Below are positions 1 to 17,235 of a stretch of 64,000 bases of DNA, in pieces. The notes under the pieces were generated by a model, which ran no database searches, was not told the origin of the DNA, and worked only from the letters and a program-made list of their open reading frames with translations. The translations under genes and the position numbers were made by a program. Origin of the DNA: Pelecanus crispus (lineage: Eukaryota; Chordata; Aves; Pelecaniformes; Pelecanidae). The stretch is taken from positions 630,001 to 694,000 of the forward strand of contig NC_134643.1 of the NCBI RefSeq assembly GCF_030463565.1. The letters are read 5' to 3'. Each line of letters opens with the position of its first letter. Position 1 is the stretch's first letter.

Positions 1-143
1 CGGTGCATCCCCTCAGCACCCCGGCACTGGGGACCCTGCACCCTCCGCTCCCGGAGGGGCTTTGTGGCCCCCCGGTCCCCAGCACAGCCCCACGCAGCCA
101 CCGCATCCCCAGGGCGGGGAGCGGGCACGCTCAGCTCCTGCAC

Positions 144-249
144 CTTCTCGTAGTGGTCCGAGTCGTAGTTCAGCCCGATGCCGCAGTCGTCCGTGATCTC
201 CGACAGGTCCTCGTCATCGAACTCCTCCAGGCTGATGTCCTGGGGGGGC
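144..249 (-). CDS. MAPK8IP2: MAPK8IP2 (JIP2/IB2) internal coding exon, rest of gene outside or in gap
   Basis: Read on the minus strand the exon encodes [20 protein letters not shown] followed by [16 protein letters not shown] recognise this as the acidic N-terminal segment of the JNK scaffold JIP2; the paralog JIP1 reads [16 protein letters not shown] and lacks the YDSDH part. A clean acceptor (ctctccag) precedes it at 250-257 and a donor (gtgcag) follows at 138-143. JIP2 tethers MLK, MKK7 and JNK in the cytoplasm of neurons and endocrine cells. The downstream exons lie before base 1. The first coding exon (human start MADRAEMFS) was not found up to the 200-N gap at 5913 and may lie inside it. 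Synteny with CHKB and CPT1B supports the call. The family match is from memory. Confidence 0.87.
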
Positions 250-905
250 CTGGAGAGAGGGGCCGGGACGTCAGGGCCAGGGGCACAGGCTGACAAACCT
301 TGGGGAAATGCCTCCCGCTCCCCCACGGCACCACGAGGGCCCGGAGAGCCGAGCGGCACCGCAGGCACCGCAGCCATCGTACCACCAGCACCCCAGGGTG
401 CCAGCACCAGCCAGGCAGCACCGCAGCGACACGCCGGCGTAGCACCATTGCCCCGCACTGCCGGTGCGGCAGCACTGGCCGAGCCGACACGGCACGGGCC
501 CGGGGGTCAGCCCCGCGCCGGGAGCCAGGCGAGGCCAGAGGCGACGGGGAGGGCGATGGCCGCAGCGGTGCAACAGCACAGCCGCTCTCAGCACCGCGCT
601 CACGCCCGCCTCGCCACAAACCGCCCAGATTCACCGCCGGCCTCGTGCCGGGGCGGCGAGAGCCCAGCGCGGCTCAGGGCCACGCAGCCGCAGGTTGCCC
701 CGAGCCGGGCGGAGGTGCCGAGGCCACTGCCGCAGCGGGCAGCGCGTCTCCCACATTCCCAGCCCAGCAAAATCCCGTGAGCCAAACGCAAGGCACGTGC
801 CGGAGCCGAGGCGGGGAGGGGAAGGCTGCTGCTGCCGCTGGCTTCGGCGTGACCCATGCCGCAGGGCTGCTTCCTGGGTCTTGGGGGTTTAGGTTTAACC
901 TGAAG
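250..905 (-). other. MAPK8IP2 intron, GC-rich, no further exon seen
   Basis: This unique, GC-rich stretch lies upstream (minus sense) of the MAPK8IP2 exon. Several overlapping open frames exist in all directions, as expected from base composition. None has splice signals plus a recognisable protein. Confidence 0.6.
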
Positions 906-1691
906 CATAGAATCACGGAATCATGGAATCGTTGAGGTTGGCAAAGCCCTTCAAGATCCCCCAGCCCAACCATTGACCCAACACTGCCAAGGCCACCACC
1001 AAACCCATCAAGGGCAGAGTCATCATTTCATCTTGCCTGCCTTGGGGGCTGCATTATTTATAATGACAGTAAAACTGGGAATCACTGAGGTTGGGAAGGA
1101 TCTCTAAGATCATCAGCCCAGCCGTCACCCCAACACCCCCATGCCCACTGAACCATGGCCCCCAGTGCCACCTCTGCCCGTGTTTTGAACCCCTCCAGGG
1201 CTGGGGACTCCCCCACCTCTCTGGGCAGCCTGGTCCAGTGCTTGGCCACTCTTGCCATGAAGAAATTTCTCCCAATATCCAACCTAAACCTCCCCTGGCG
1301 CAGCTTGAGCCCATTCCCTCTCGTCCCATCGCTGTTCCTTGGGAGCAGAGCCCGACCCCCCTCCCTGCCCCCTCCTGCCAGGAGCTGCAGAGCGATCAGG
1401 TCTCCCCTCAGCCTCCTCTTCTCCAGGCTGAACACCCCCAGCTCCCTCAGCCGCTCCCCACCAGCCCTGTGCTCCAGACCCTTCCCCAGCTCCGCTGCCC
1501 TTCTCTGGACACGCTCCAGCACCCCAATGTCCTTCTTGTGCTGAGGGGCCCAAAACTGGGCACAGCATTCCAGGTGCGGCCCCACCAGCGCCAAGCACGG
1601 GGCACGATCCCTGCCCTGCTTCCGCTGGCCACACCATTCCTGACACGAGCCAGGATGCTGTTGGCCACCTTGGCCACCTGGGCACACTGCC
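906..1691 (-). mobile_element. CR1 LINE, 5'-truncated, compound 3' tail (copy A)
   Basis: In minus sense the body encodes the C-terminal part of CR1 ORF2 (phrases [30 protein letters not shown] and [19 protein letters not shown]). It then carries two successive CR1-like 3' ends. The first contains gatcttagagatccttccc; the second contains gatcttgaagggctttgcc and finishes in GATTCCATGATTC-type repeats near 906-930. The element is 5'-truncated at about 1691. The same two-tailed structure recurs in copies B to H. Confidence 0.9.
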
Positions 1692-2424
1692 GGCCCTGCC
1701 CGCGCAGGCAGGGATGGGGGGCGGGCCAGGGCTGCCCATGCCACGCTAAGGGCAGGCAGAGAATCCAGGCCCAGCCATTCCCGTTAGGAACGGGGGTGTC
1801 ATGGAAACCAGCGGTTTCTGCAGGGAAAGGGGGAAAAAAAAAGGAAAAAGACGACAACTCTTGGCAGGATTTGGTGTCGGAAAACGGAAATGAAACGTTT
1901 CTGGCGGCTCTGTAGGGTGGGAGGTGCGGCAGCACCCACCCCTACCCCACCGGGCTCCGGGGACACCCAGGGCCCACCACAGCCCGGCCCTGAGGGGGCA
2001 CGGGGGGCTCCTCCGGCGGGGACAGGGCTGGGGCCTCGCTGGGGCCTCGCTGGGGTCTTGCGGGGTCTCACTGGGGTCTCACTGGGGTCTCGGTCCTGGG
2101 ACAGCAGCTGGCAGCGGGAGCAGACTCCCATGCAGTGCGGGGGTCACAGCCCCCACAGCCGCAGCTGCCTCCTGAGCCGCCTCCCCCGCTTCACCCCCAA
2201 ATCCCCTCCTCCAGCCCCTTGCCCCGGCACAGGGGCCGGACACTTGGCACCCGTTCACAGGGAGAAAGCTTTCCCCAAATCAGATAATCCCCAGAAGTAG
2301 GCCATTGAGGCAGCGTTGCATATTCGCAGATTTGTGGCAAAAGCATCAGAGGCGGCGGTGGGACCGCGGCCTCAGCCTGCGGCAGGGCAGGGGGCTCGGC
2401 TGGACCCCGGCCAGGGCTGGAGGG
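1692..2424. other. Unique GC-rich spacer
   Basis: No gene is seen. There is a purine run at 1828-1850 and a short direct repeat of the type ggggtctcactggggtctc at about 2040-2095. Otherwise the sequence is unique. Confidence 0.5.
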
Positions 2425-2720
2425 GCCGCATGGAGCGGAGCCCCGGGGGTGGTGGGGAGCAGAGCCCTGGGGGTGGTGGGCACAGGAGCCCTGAGGGGAG
2501 TGGGCACAGGAGCCCCAGGGAGGGTGGGCACCGGAGCCTCGGGGGGCGGTGGGCACCGGAGCCCTGAGGGCAGTGGGCACCGGAGCCCCGGGGGTGGTGG
2601 GCAGTGGAGCCCCAGGGAGGGTGGGCACCGGAGCCCCGGGGGTGGTGGGCAGTGGAGCCCCAGGGAGGGTGGGGAGCAGAGCCCCGGGGGGCAGTGGGCA
2701 CCAGAGCCCATCTCCCCAGC
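2425..2720. repeat. Minisatellite, unit about 24-33 bp
   Basis: The motif GAGCCCCGGGGGTGGTGGGC alternates with GAGCCCCAGGGAGGGTGGGC about eleven times. It is G-rich on the plus strand. Frames stay open through it on both strands, which explains several long but meaningless reading frames here. Confidence 0.85.
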
Positions 2721-5700
2721 CCCTGGGGACACCGGTGGCCGCTCTCCCGCAGGCAGCGGGGTCGGGGGCAGAACCCTCCTGGCTGCGCTCCCCGGGGGCG
2801 GGCAGGGGTCTCGGGGGTCCCTTGGCCATCCGGGGGGAGGCAGGCGGGAGGGCAGGGACAGCACGGCCATGAGTCCTCCCGGGATGGAGACCTGTCGTGG
2901 TCCTGCAGACCCCCGGCCAGGCTCCACTCCCGCCCCCCTGGACCCTCCCCGCTCCTCCACCGGCCCCCGTCCTGGCTGAGGGGCCACGCGCACTGGGCCG
3001 GCGCGGCATGGCACGGCACGGCACGGACCCCCACCCCACACAGGGCTCCTGCCCGCCCGCCGCCCGGCTCCGGCTGCCCGGGGAGGCCGTCGCCCTTCGT
3101 CAGGGAGCGACTGCCACAACAAACCACGGCTGGAATTTCTAGGTCACGGTGCTCCCGAGCTGGGGCAGGCACGGCAGGATGGGGCCACCACGGTGGGACG
3201 GGGGCTGCCGGCGAGAGCAGGGATCTGAGCAGGTCCGAGGGGACCCTTGGGGACCCTGGCCGTGGCCCCACTGCAGCCGGAGAAGAGGCAGCACCATCGT
3301 CGCCGGTGCAGGGATACAGTGATGCGTGCCTCCGGCACGCCGGTGACGCGCGGCGTGCGGGAAGGACGGCGGCCATCCCTGCGACAGCTGCACAGGACAC
3401 CGCGGCCGGCTGGGACGGGGGCACGGGTGGGCAGCACCGGAGCGAGGGTCCCGAGCTGCAGCGGAGCCGAGGCGGTGGTTTGGGGAGGGGGGAGCTCGCC
3501 CGAGCCCCGCACACGAAGAGGGGGGTCAGGGAGGGCAGGAGGCAGCGGGACGCCGCACCGTGGGGCGTGCAGGGACCCCACCACGCGCCCCGGGCCGGCC
3601 TCGCCGCCTCCGCTTCAGCACGTCCTGAGCTGGGCCCGGCCGGAGGAGGGGAGCAGGGGGGCTGGGGCAGCGCCGGGTGAGGGCCGGGAGCCGGAGCCCA
3701 AAGGGGCCCAACATCACCCGGCCCCGGGAGCGGGGCCGCGCGGGCACGGGGAGCAGGGCACGCAGCGGCGCGCAGGCGGGCACGCACGCCGGCGTTCGCA
3801 CGGGGGCCGCCGGGGACCGGGCTTCCCGAGGCGGGAGCGACGCCCGAGCAGGCCACGGGAAAATTGAATTTCCTCGTTATTTTCAGAGCAGCTCCCCGGA
3901 CGCCTTGCCCTAGCAGCGCTTCTCCTGCAACGGCTTCTCCCGCGGGGACGGGGACGGCAGATGCGCTCCCACCCCGCTCCGCGCCCGCCGGCTGCTCCCA
4001 GGGCAGGGACGAGGGCCGCAGGGGGGTGGGTGCTGACCCCCGCGGGCCTGGCCCCGGCCGGTGGCCCCCTCCCCAAACCCGCGACGGGCGCCCGGGACTC
4101 CCGTGGCCCAACCTGCGGCCACCCCAGAGCCACGCGTGCGTGCCACGGCCTTTCCGCACCGATCCCTCCCTGCCGCGCCGCCTTTACCGGCTCCTCCTTC
4201 CCCTCCTGTCGGGGCTCCTCACGCCACCGGCCCCGCCGAGCCCCCATTTGGGCGCAACCTCCGCAGGGGCCCCCTCGGAAAGGGCCCAAATCCGGATTTG
4301 GCCCTTGCAGGGCCCGGCCGAACTGGCGCTGGCCGAAGCGGCTGCCGCTGCCAGGCCAGGGCACGCCAGGGCTGCAGCGCCGGTGCTGGCGACAACCGGG
4401 GCCTCGCCCGCCGTCGCCAGGCTCCGGGGACTTGCGGGGTGCTCGGCGAGAGCTGGGGTGCGCTCGCCGCCGCGGCATCCCCGGGGATTCGAGCCGGTTC
4501 TCCGGGCCAGTGCAGGGGCGCAGCGCCCGCTCCCCAGGCTGCCTCCTGCCCCCGCGGCGGGGAGTGGCACGGGCCGGGGGTCACGGTCACGGCTCCAGCC
4601 CTTCGGCACCCGCGAAGGGGCTTTGCGCTGCTCGCGGCGCTGCCCGGGGCCCCCGCCGGGGACCTCGGAGACCGAAAACTCCCGTGGGAGCCAGAGGGGC
4701 GACGGACGGCCCGCGGCTGGGGGGAGCAGAGGTGGCCGGCGCGGGGGCCACCGTCCCTCCCTCGCCGTGTGCCAGGGCAGAGGCGGGACGCGGAGGAGCA
4801 GCAGCGGGTCCAGGCCCGGGGGGATCGACTCCCTGGGGGGAGAGGAGCGGGTCGGGGGTCAGGCTGGGGGGCTCCGGGGGGGCTCCGGCTGGGGCACGTC
4901 CCCGGCCCAGGCCTCAGCTGCGGCGAAGGGCAGGGACGCGGCGGGGCCGGCTCCGAGCCCGCGCGGGGGGCTCGAACGGGGAGCGCTGCGAGGAGGCCAC
5001 GGCCGAGACCCCCAGAGAATTGCCCGGGGGGTCCCCACATCCCGGGTGAGAGGCAGGAAGGAGCCGAGCATCCGTGGCAGAGGCCGCGGCCTCCCCTCCC
5101 TGCACCACCACGGCAAGCGGGGACGCACCGGGGGTCCCGCTGTGCGGCGCGGCCGGGGAGGGGGACACCCGGGGAGGGGGACACCTGGGGAAGGGGACGC
5201 CCGGGGAGCGGCCGTGAGGCCTGACCCAACCAAGGGCACATCCCGCGTCCCCGATCCGCAGCTTCTGCGTCCCCAGTGCTCCCCGGCCGCCCGCTGCCGC
5301 CGTCTCCCGCCCTTCCCCATCCCGCTGCCGGGGGTCCCGTAGCCCCGCGCTCGGCCAGCCCACCCCGCAACCCCACCGCTCGCCCGGGACCCCCAGCCCG
5401 CAGCGGGTCCCGCCAAGGTCAGGCGGGGCGCGGGGATGGGGGGCGAGGGCCCAGCCGCCTCCCCCTGCCCAAAGGGACCCTGCGGGAGGGCCAGGCCCAC
5501 GGCCGAGCCCCCCGCACGACCCACGGTGAGGCGACCCCGCCGCGGGCACCCGCGGGCCCTGGCGCTGCTCCGGCACCGGCCGCGGCCACGGCGCTGGGCA
5601 CGCACCGGCTGTCGCCCGCCGCTGACCCCGGGGACCCCCGAGCCGCGGCGGGGCAGGTGGGCAGGAGCCGAGGCCCCCGCGCACCCCCAGCCCCGCACCC

Positions 5701-5912
5701 AGCCGCCCTGGGGTTTGCCCCCCCCGGGGCCGAGCCGGCCCCTCTGCGGGGGTCCCTGCGGGGGGTCCCTGCGGGGCCCGGGGCCGGCACCGAGCATCCC
5801 CCGCGGGGGCTGCAGCGCGGCGGGGGAGACAAAGGCGGCGGCGGCTCCCCCCGCAGCGGCGGGGCGCGGCGGCTCCGGGCACGGCCGAGCCGGGGGGGGG
5901 GGGGCCCTGAGC
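2721..5912. other. CpG-rich, very GC-rich stretch without recognised gene
   Basis: CpG-dense sequence, most strongly from about 3700 to the gap, with a run of 13 G at 5892-5904. It is probably the CpG island and first intron of MAPK8IP2 (minus strand), whose exon 1 was not found. I saw no exon with convincing splice signals on either strand. Confidence 0.5.
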
Positions 5913-6112
5913 NNNNNNNNNNNNNNNNNNNNNNNNNNNNNNNNNNNNNNNNNNNNNNNNNNNNNNNNNNNNNNNNNNNNNNNNNNNNNNNNNNNNNNNN
6001 NNNNNNNNNNNNNNNNNNNNNNNNNNNNNNNNNNNNNNNNNNNNNNNNNNNNNNNNNNNNNNNNNNNNNNNNNNNNNNNNNNNNNNNNNNNNNNNNNNNN
6101 NNNNNNNNNNNN
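5913..6112. other. Assembly gap, exactly 200 N
   Basis: The gap is exactly 200 N, so it is probably a placeholder of unknown true size. It begins eight bases after a 13-base G homopolymer in CpG-island DNA, a typical sequencing drop-out. Confidence 0.99.
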
Positions 6113-7022
6113 CCATCGCCAGGCGCAGGCAGCGGCTGCCTGTAGGTGCTGCCCATCCTGCCGGGGGGATGACCGGCAGCAGCGGGACACGGGGCAGCCG
6201 GCACCATCCTTCCACCGCCAACAGCAATGCCGGTGCCAGCTCCGTTCCCACCAGCCTTGCACAGCGCAGACGGGTGCCCGCGCTCCGCACCGTGCCCCTG
6301 CTCAGGGCTGGCTGCCCCGTCCCAGCTCCACGGGGCTCGGGGAGCGCAAGACGGCGCTGGCGGGGCCGTGGCCCCCAAAATGGCTGCGGTGAGCCCCCGG
6401 CGACCCCGCTCCTGCAGTGAGAGGGGCAGGAAGGACGGACGCTTTCGCGGGACGGGGCTGTTGCCGTCCCCGGCGTCGCGCGGGCTCTGCGGCCGGAGAT
6501 GGCAGGCGGGCGCAGCGCGGGCTGCGATGGGCACCGGCTGCAGCGGCTGCAGAAGGGCTGAGCTCGCGGCGTGTCCCAGCACCCCGAGGCGTGGGCTCCC
6601 GGGGCTGTCGCAGGACGCTCTCCCCCACGAAGCTCACGCACTCCCCTGGGAAACGCAGCCGGTGCGTGAGGGGCTCGCAGCACCCCGATAAGGGGTTTGG
6701 GGACAGGAGCACGGAGACTCCCGGGCGGAGCCGTTCCCCTTCCACGGCCTCGCTGCCTGCTCCTGCCCATGGCTCCCCACGGGCCTCTTCTCTCCCGGTG
6801 TCCCTTGCTGCGGGGCTCTGGCAGCGCGGGCAGGGGCTACGGCACGCGGGATGGAGTCGGCACGAGCAGCTCGTGCTGGGTGCATGGGGCCCCGGACCCC
6901 CGACTCTGCTGCGCTCCCGGCCTCGGGCAGGATCAGGCAGCCACGACAGTGTTTTTGGGGACCTGCCCACCAGCGGGAGATGGCACGGCAGCACGGGTGC
7001 CTCCAGCCACCCCTGCTGACCC
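6113..7022. other. GC-rich spacer upstream of CR1 copy B
   Basis: No recognised gene. A YY1-like site AAAATGGCTGCGG at 6377-6389 reads ATG GCT GCG directly before a possible donor gtgagc. This may mark a start site, but no downstream exon was identified. Confidence 0.4.
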
Positions 7023-7895
7023 ACGCAATGCTGCAGGCTTGGGGAAGAGTGGCTGGAAGCTGCCTGGCCGAAAAGGACCTGGGGGTGTTGGTCGACAGCG
7101 GCTGAACATGAGCCAGCAGTGTGCCCAGGTGGCCAAGGTGGCCAACAGCATCCTGGCTTGTGTCAGGAATGGTGTGGCCAGCAGGAGCAGGGAGGTGATT
7201 GTGCCCCTGTGCTCGGCACTGGTGGGGCCGCACCTGGAATGCTGTGCCCAGTTTTGGGCCCCTCAGCACAAGAAGGACATTGGGGTGCTGGAGCGTGTCC
7301 AGAGAAGGGCAGCGGAGCTGGGGAGGGGTCTGGAGCACAGGGCTGGTGGGGAGCGGCTGAGGGAGCTGGGGGTGTTCAGCCTGGAGAAGAGGAGGCTGAG
7401 GGGAGACCTGATCGCTCTGCAGCTCCTGGCAGGAGGGGGCAGGGAGGGGGGTCGGGCTCTTCTCCCAAGGAACAGCGATGGGACGAGAGGGAATGGGCTC
7501 AAGCTGCGCCAGGGGAGGTTTAGGTTGGATATTGGGAAAAATTTCTTCATGGCAAGAGTGGCCAAGCACTGGACCAGGCTGCCCAGAGAGGTGGGGGAGT
7601 CCCCAGCCCTGGAGGGGTTCAAAACACGGGCAGAGGTGGCACTGGGGGCCATGGTTTACTGGGCATGGGGGTGTTGGGGTGACGGCTGGGCTGATGATCT
7701 TAGAGATCCTTCCCAACCTCAGTGATTCCCAGTTTTACTGTCATTATAAATAATGCAGCCCCCAAGGCAGGCAAGATGAAATGATGACTCTGCCCTTGAT
7801 GGGTTTGGTGGTGGCCTTGGCAGTGTTGGGTCAATGGTTGGGCTGGGGGATCTTGAAGGGCTTTTCCAACCCCAACGATTCCATGATTCCATGAT
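7023..7895 (+). mobile_element. CR1 LINE, longest copy in window, open ORF2 C-terminus (copy B)
   Basis: From about 7030 the plus strand encodes the C-terminal part of CR1 ORF2 ([51 protein letters not shown]) in one open frame to a stop at 7725. The compound 3' tail follows, to GATTCCATGATTCC at about 7895. It is 5'-truncated, so the endonuclease and most of the polymerase are absent and it cannot move by itself. The open frame over about 230 codons suggests a fairly young copy. Confidence 0.9.
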
Positions 7896-8260
7896 CTGCT
7901 GCAGCAGCCTGGAGCCCCCCCTCTGCCCGTGGCACCACCAGGCCCCGCTCCCGGCACAGCCCATGGCCCCGGCTGTTGCCACGTGTGGGGAGAGGATGGA
8001 ATCCCGGCTCAGGGCTGAGCACCGCTGCCCATCGCAACCCTCTCCTTCCGCTCGCAGCCAAGCCCACCCCTCCCACACCCCTTCCCCGCAGGAGGAGAGC
8101 TCAGAGCTGCCCCAGGGCTGGCATCCCCCTCCCTGCCGCAGCCCGGCCCCTCCATCGGCACAGGGCGGGCAGCCAGGGGCGACCGTGGGTATCCCAACCT
8201 CGGCGCCGAGGCCCCGGCACCCACTGAGATCCCAGGCAGAGATGCCATCCGTCCCCAGCT
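7896..8260. other. 3' flank of the CYTH gene
   Basis: Unique GC-rich sequence between CR1 copy B and the polyadenylation signal of the minus-strand CYTH-domain gene. No gene or repeat seen. Confidence 0.5.
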
Positions 8261-8266
8261 TTTATT
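8261..8266 (-). terminator. Polyadenylation signal of CYTH-domain gene
   Basis: AATAAA on the minus strand (tttatt in plus), about 127 bp past the stop codon at 8393-8395. Confidence 0.8.
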
Positions 8267-8392
8267 GCGCAGCGAAGGGCGCGGGGCAGCAGCCGGCTGC
8301 GTCCCCACCGCTCTCAGTCATGCCCCCGCAGCCCGGGCGGGGGGGTGGCAGCAAGGGGGCTCTGCCCCCGGCGCAGGGACACCAGCGAGCCC

Positions 8393-9779
8393 TCATGATC
8401 CCGATCCCCCCTTGGCCAGGAGCAGGTCCAGGTAGGCCCCGGAGATCAGGTCCTCCTCCTCCTCGATCCCCAGCTCCTTCATCAGCTGGCGGGCCACGCG
8501 CTCACCATCCTCCGCACTCTGCTCCTCGCTCAGCACCACCTGCAGGCGCAGGGAGGGTGAGCCCCGGGGCCGGCACCCACGCCCGCAGCCGTGCCCCACT
8601 CACCTCCAGCTCCAGGAAATCCCCCAGCCCCTCCACGCTGTCCAGGTGCACCCGGGTCTGTCCCACGAGGTAGAGGAGACGCTCCTTCCTCACCACGCCC
8701 AGCACGCCCAGCGCCTGCCCCAGCACCGCCTGCGTAGAGCAGGAAAGGAGCTGCCTGTGGCCGGCAGCTGCAGCGCCGGGCCGGGCCAGGCGGCAAAGCC
8801 GAGGGCACAAACCCCCAGCGAGGCCCTGGCCGGGTGCCGGGCACCCACGCAGCCCCGCAGCGGGGAGCAGCCGGCACCCCCGGGTGCGCCGTCCCGGGGG
8901 GCCCCCCCCAGCGCTCACCTCCAGGCTGTCAGGGTTGTCCGTGGGGGTGACACTGAAGCAGGAGAGCTTGGGGCCAACGGCGTCGGGGCGCTCGTAGAAG
9001 ATCAGCTCCCCCCGCCCGTCCTGGGAAGGCAGGGGGTCAGGGGCAGGGGCAGGCAAGGGAGGCAGGAACAGGGTCAGGTAGGATCAGGCAAGAGAGGCAG
9101 GGAAGGCAGGGGCAGGCAGGAGAGGCAGGGACAGGGTTAGGCAAGAGGGGCAGGGACAGGGGCAGGGACAGGCAGGAGGTGACAGGGTTAGGCAAGAGGG
9201 GCAGGGACAGGCAGCATCAGCATCAGGGTCAGGCAGGAAAGGCAGGGACAGGGACAGGCAGCATCAGGGTCGGGCAGGAGGGGCAGAGGGCAGGCAGGGT
9301 CGGGCAAGAGAGGCAGGGACAGGGTCAGTCAGGAAGGGCCGGGTCAGGCAACGTCAGGGACAGGCAGGAGGGGACAGGGTTAGGCAAGAGGGGCAGGGAC
9401 AGGCAGCGTCAGCGTCGGGCAGGATGGGCAGGGGGCGGGCAGGAGGGGCAGGGGGGGCAGGGACGGAGGGCAGGGACAGGGCCCGCCAGGCCAGGCCGGA
9501 CCCAGAGGCCCCCCCCACCTCCGGCAGACCCGAGCCCCCCCCCCCCCAGCTGCTACCCAGGGACCCCCCCCAAACCCCGGTCCCCGCACTCACCGGGGTG
9601 CGGCGCAGCTTGAGGCGGCCCCGCGGGACGCGGAAGAAGGTGTCGGCCTGGACCAGGACCCGAGCCTGGGCCTGGGCCTGACCTTGGCCTTGGGCCCGGG
9701 CCGCCGCCAGCCGCTCGGCCGCGCCCCGCACCGCCGCCAGCGCCCTCAGGCGCGCCTTCACCTCCACGTTCCGCCGCAT
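8393..9779 (-). CDS. CYTH-domain protein (CyaB / class IV cyclase-thiamine triphosphatase superfamily), 4 exons, 186 aa
   Basis: Exons in transcript order are 9594-9779, 8919-9020, 8604-8729 and 8393-8539. All have GT..AG borders and every exon is a whole number of codons (62, 34, 42 and 48 plus stop). The protein starts MRRNVEVKAR, the CyaB-type form of the CYTH ExExK signature with Asn in place of the first Glu. It continues DTFFRVPRGRLKLR, DGRGELIFYERPD, LYLVGQTRVHLDSVEGLGDF and ends ISGAYLDLLLAKGGSGS. The alternating charged strands fit a CYTH triphosphate tunnel that binds organic or inorganic polyphosphates with metal. A Gln/Ala-rich insert (GQGQAQAQA) near residues 31-39 is unusual. 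I know of no settled vertebrate symbol, so function is inferred only at superfamily level. It shares a promoter with CHKB. Confidence 0.85.
9041..9480. repeat. Minisatellite in CYTH-gene intron 1
   Basis: Irregular units built from GGCAGGGACAGG and GGCAAGAGAGGCAGG fill most of the intron. It is purine-rich on the plus strand. Confidence 0.85.
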
Positions 9780-10018
9780 CCCCGCCCCTCAAAGCCTATT
9801 GGCCGCGCCGCGTCATCGCCGGGCGCGCTTTTCCATTGGCCCATGGGCGCCGCGCCCCCGGATGCGCTTTTCCATTGGCCCATGGGCGCCGCGCCCCCGG
9901 ATGCGCCTTCCCATTGGCCCGATGGGCGCCGCGCCCCCGGGCGCGCTTTCCCATTGGGCCGGTCGGCGCCACGCCCCGCCCCGCCCGTCGCGGCCCAGCG
10001 GGGCGAAGCGTGGCGGCC
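9780..10018. promoter_or_regulatory. Bidirectional CYTH gene/CHKB promoter with five tandem inverted CCAAT boxes
   Basis: Only 239 bp separate the two divergent start codons. ATTGG (CCAAT on the minus strand, the NF-Y core) occurs at 9798-9802, 9835-9839, 9874-9878, 9913-9917 and 9953-9957, spaced 37-40 bp. The boxes sit inside a degenerate tandem repeat of about 39 bp (GCGCTTTTCCATTGGCCCAT then GGGCGCCGCGCCCCCGG). No TATA box is seen. CCAAT boxes in CpG-rich bidirectional promoters commonly bind NF-Y; that the repeat drives both genes is inference. Confidence 0.75.
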
Positions 10019-16328
<6,310 letters not shown>

Positions 16329-17214
16329 GAGCGGCCCCCCCCCGGCCCTGCCTGCTCCCACCTCCGCTCCCCAACCTCCCCGCTGCCCGCCCTGGCAGCG
16401 CCCGTGCCATGGGGCAGACCAGGGACGCGGCGTCCCCTCCCGGGTGGGCTGCCCCCCAGCCTGGGCTGCCCGGACGGGGGCCGTAGCGGTTTTGGGGGGC
16501 CGTAACGGTTTTGGGGGGCTGTAGCAGTTTTGGGGGGCCGTAACGGTTTTGGGGGCCATAACAGTTTGGGGGCCAGCGTCTGTCTCCACTCCCCAGGGCT
16601 GTGCAGCGATGCAGGGAGGGAGGTGGGTCTGCCCGGGCACGTGTCCCCTGGAAAAGGGGGGGATGTCGGCCGCGGGGCCGTGTCTTTGCCACCGCTCCTG
16701 CAGCCGTGGCCCCTGGCAGAGCCCCCGCTCTGAGCTCCCTGCCTGCCCCGAGCTCCCTGCCTGCCCCTCCGGTGCTGCCTGCGGCTGCCCCCACCGCCTC
16801 TGGCACGCGTCCCTTGCCACGACACGTCCCTTGCCACGGCGCTGCCGGCACTGAGCTGCGGGTCCCCACGCCGCGACAGCGTGGCTCGCCTGTCCTGGCT
16901 GCCCCTTGCGCCATCCTGCCCACAGCCGCGGTGCTGCCTGCCGGGAGGGGTGCAGGCAGGGATGCTGAGGGGTCCCAGGGTGCTGCTGGGGGTAGAGGGG
17001 TGGCGGGGGACCCACGCTCGCATCTCATTCCCCCCCCCAACACCCCTTCCCCAAATCTCTGGCTCTGGGGCAGGACTTGTGAGCTGCCACGCCGGCCCCT
17101 GCGCCCCGGCCTGGCTTCGCCGCTGCGGCTCGTGGCTGCGCGGCGTCGCTGCTCGGCTGGGCTGGGGGCTGCTCTTCCCCTCCCCGACAGCAGAATGTAA
17201 AATGTCCTCAGACC

Positions 17215-17220
17215 AATAAA
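17215..17220 (+). terminator. CHKB: Polyadenylation signal of CHKB
   Basis: AATAAA about 890 bp past the CHKB stop codon. The 3' UTR includes a G-rich block (GTAGCGGTTTTGGGGGGCCG and variants, 16483-16570) that repeats five times. Confidence 0.8.
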
Positions 17221-17235
17221 CGCTGCGGTGGTGCA

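Noticed and set aside
6697-7725. A 342-residue frame as a host gene
   Set aside because: Its C-terminal two thirds are the CR1 ORF2 end; the N-terminal part is GC-rich spacer.
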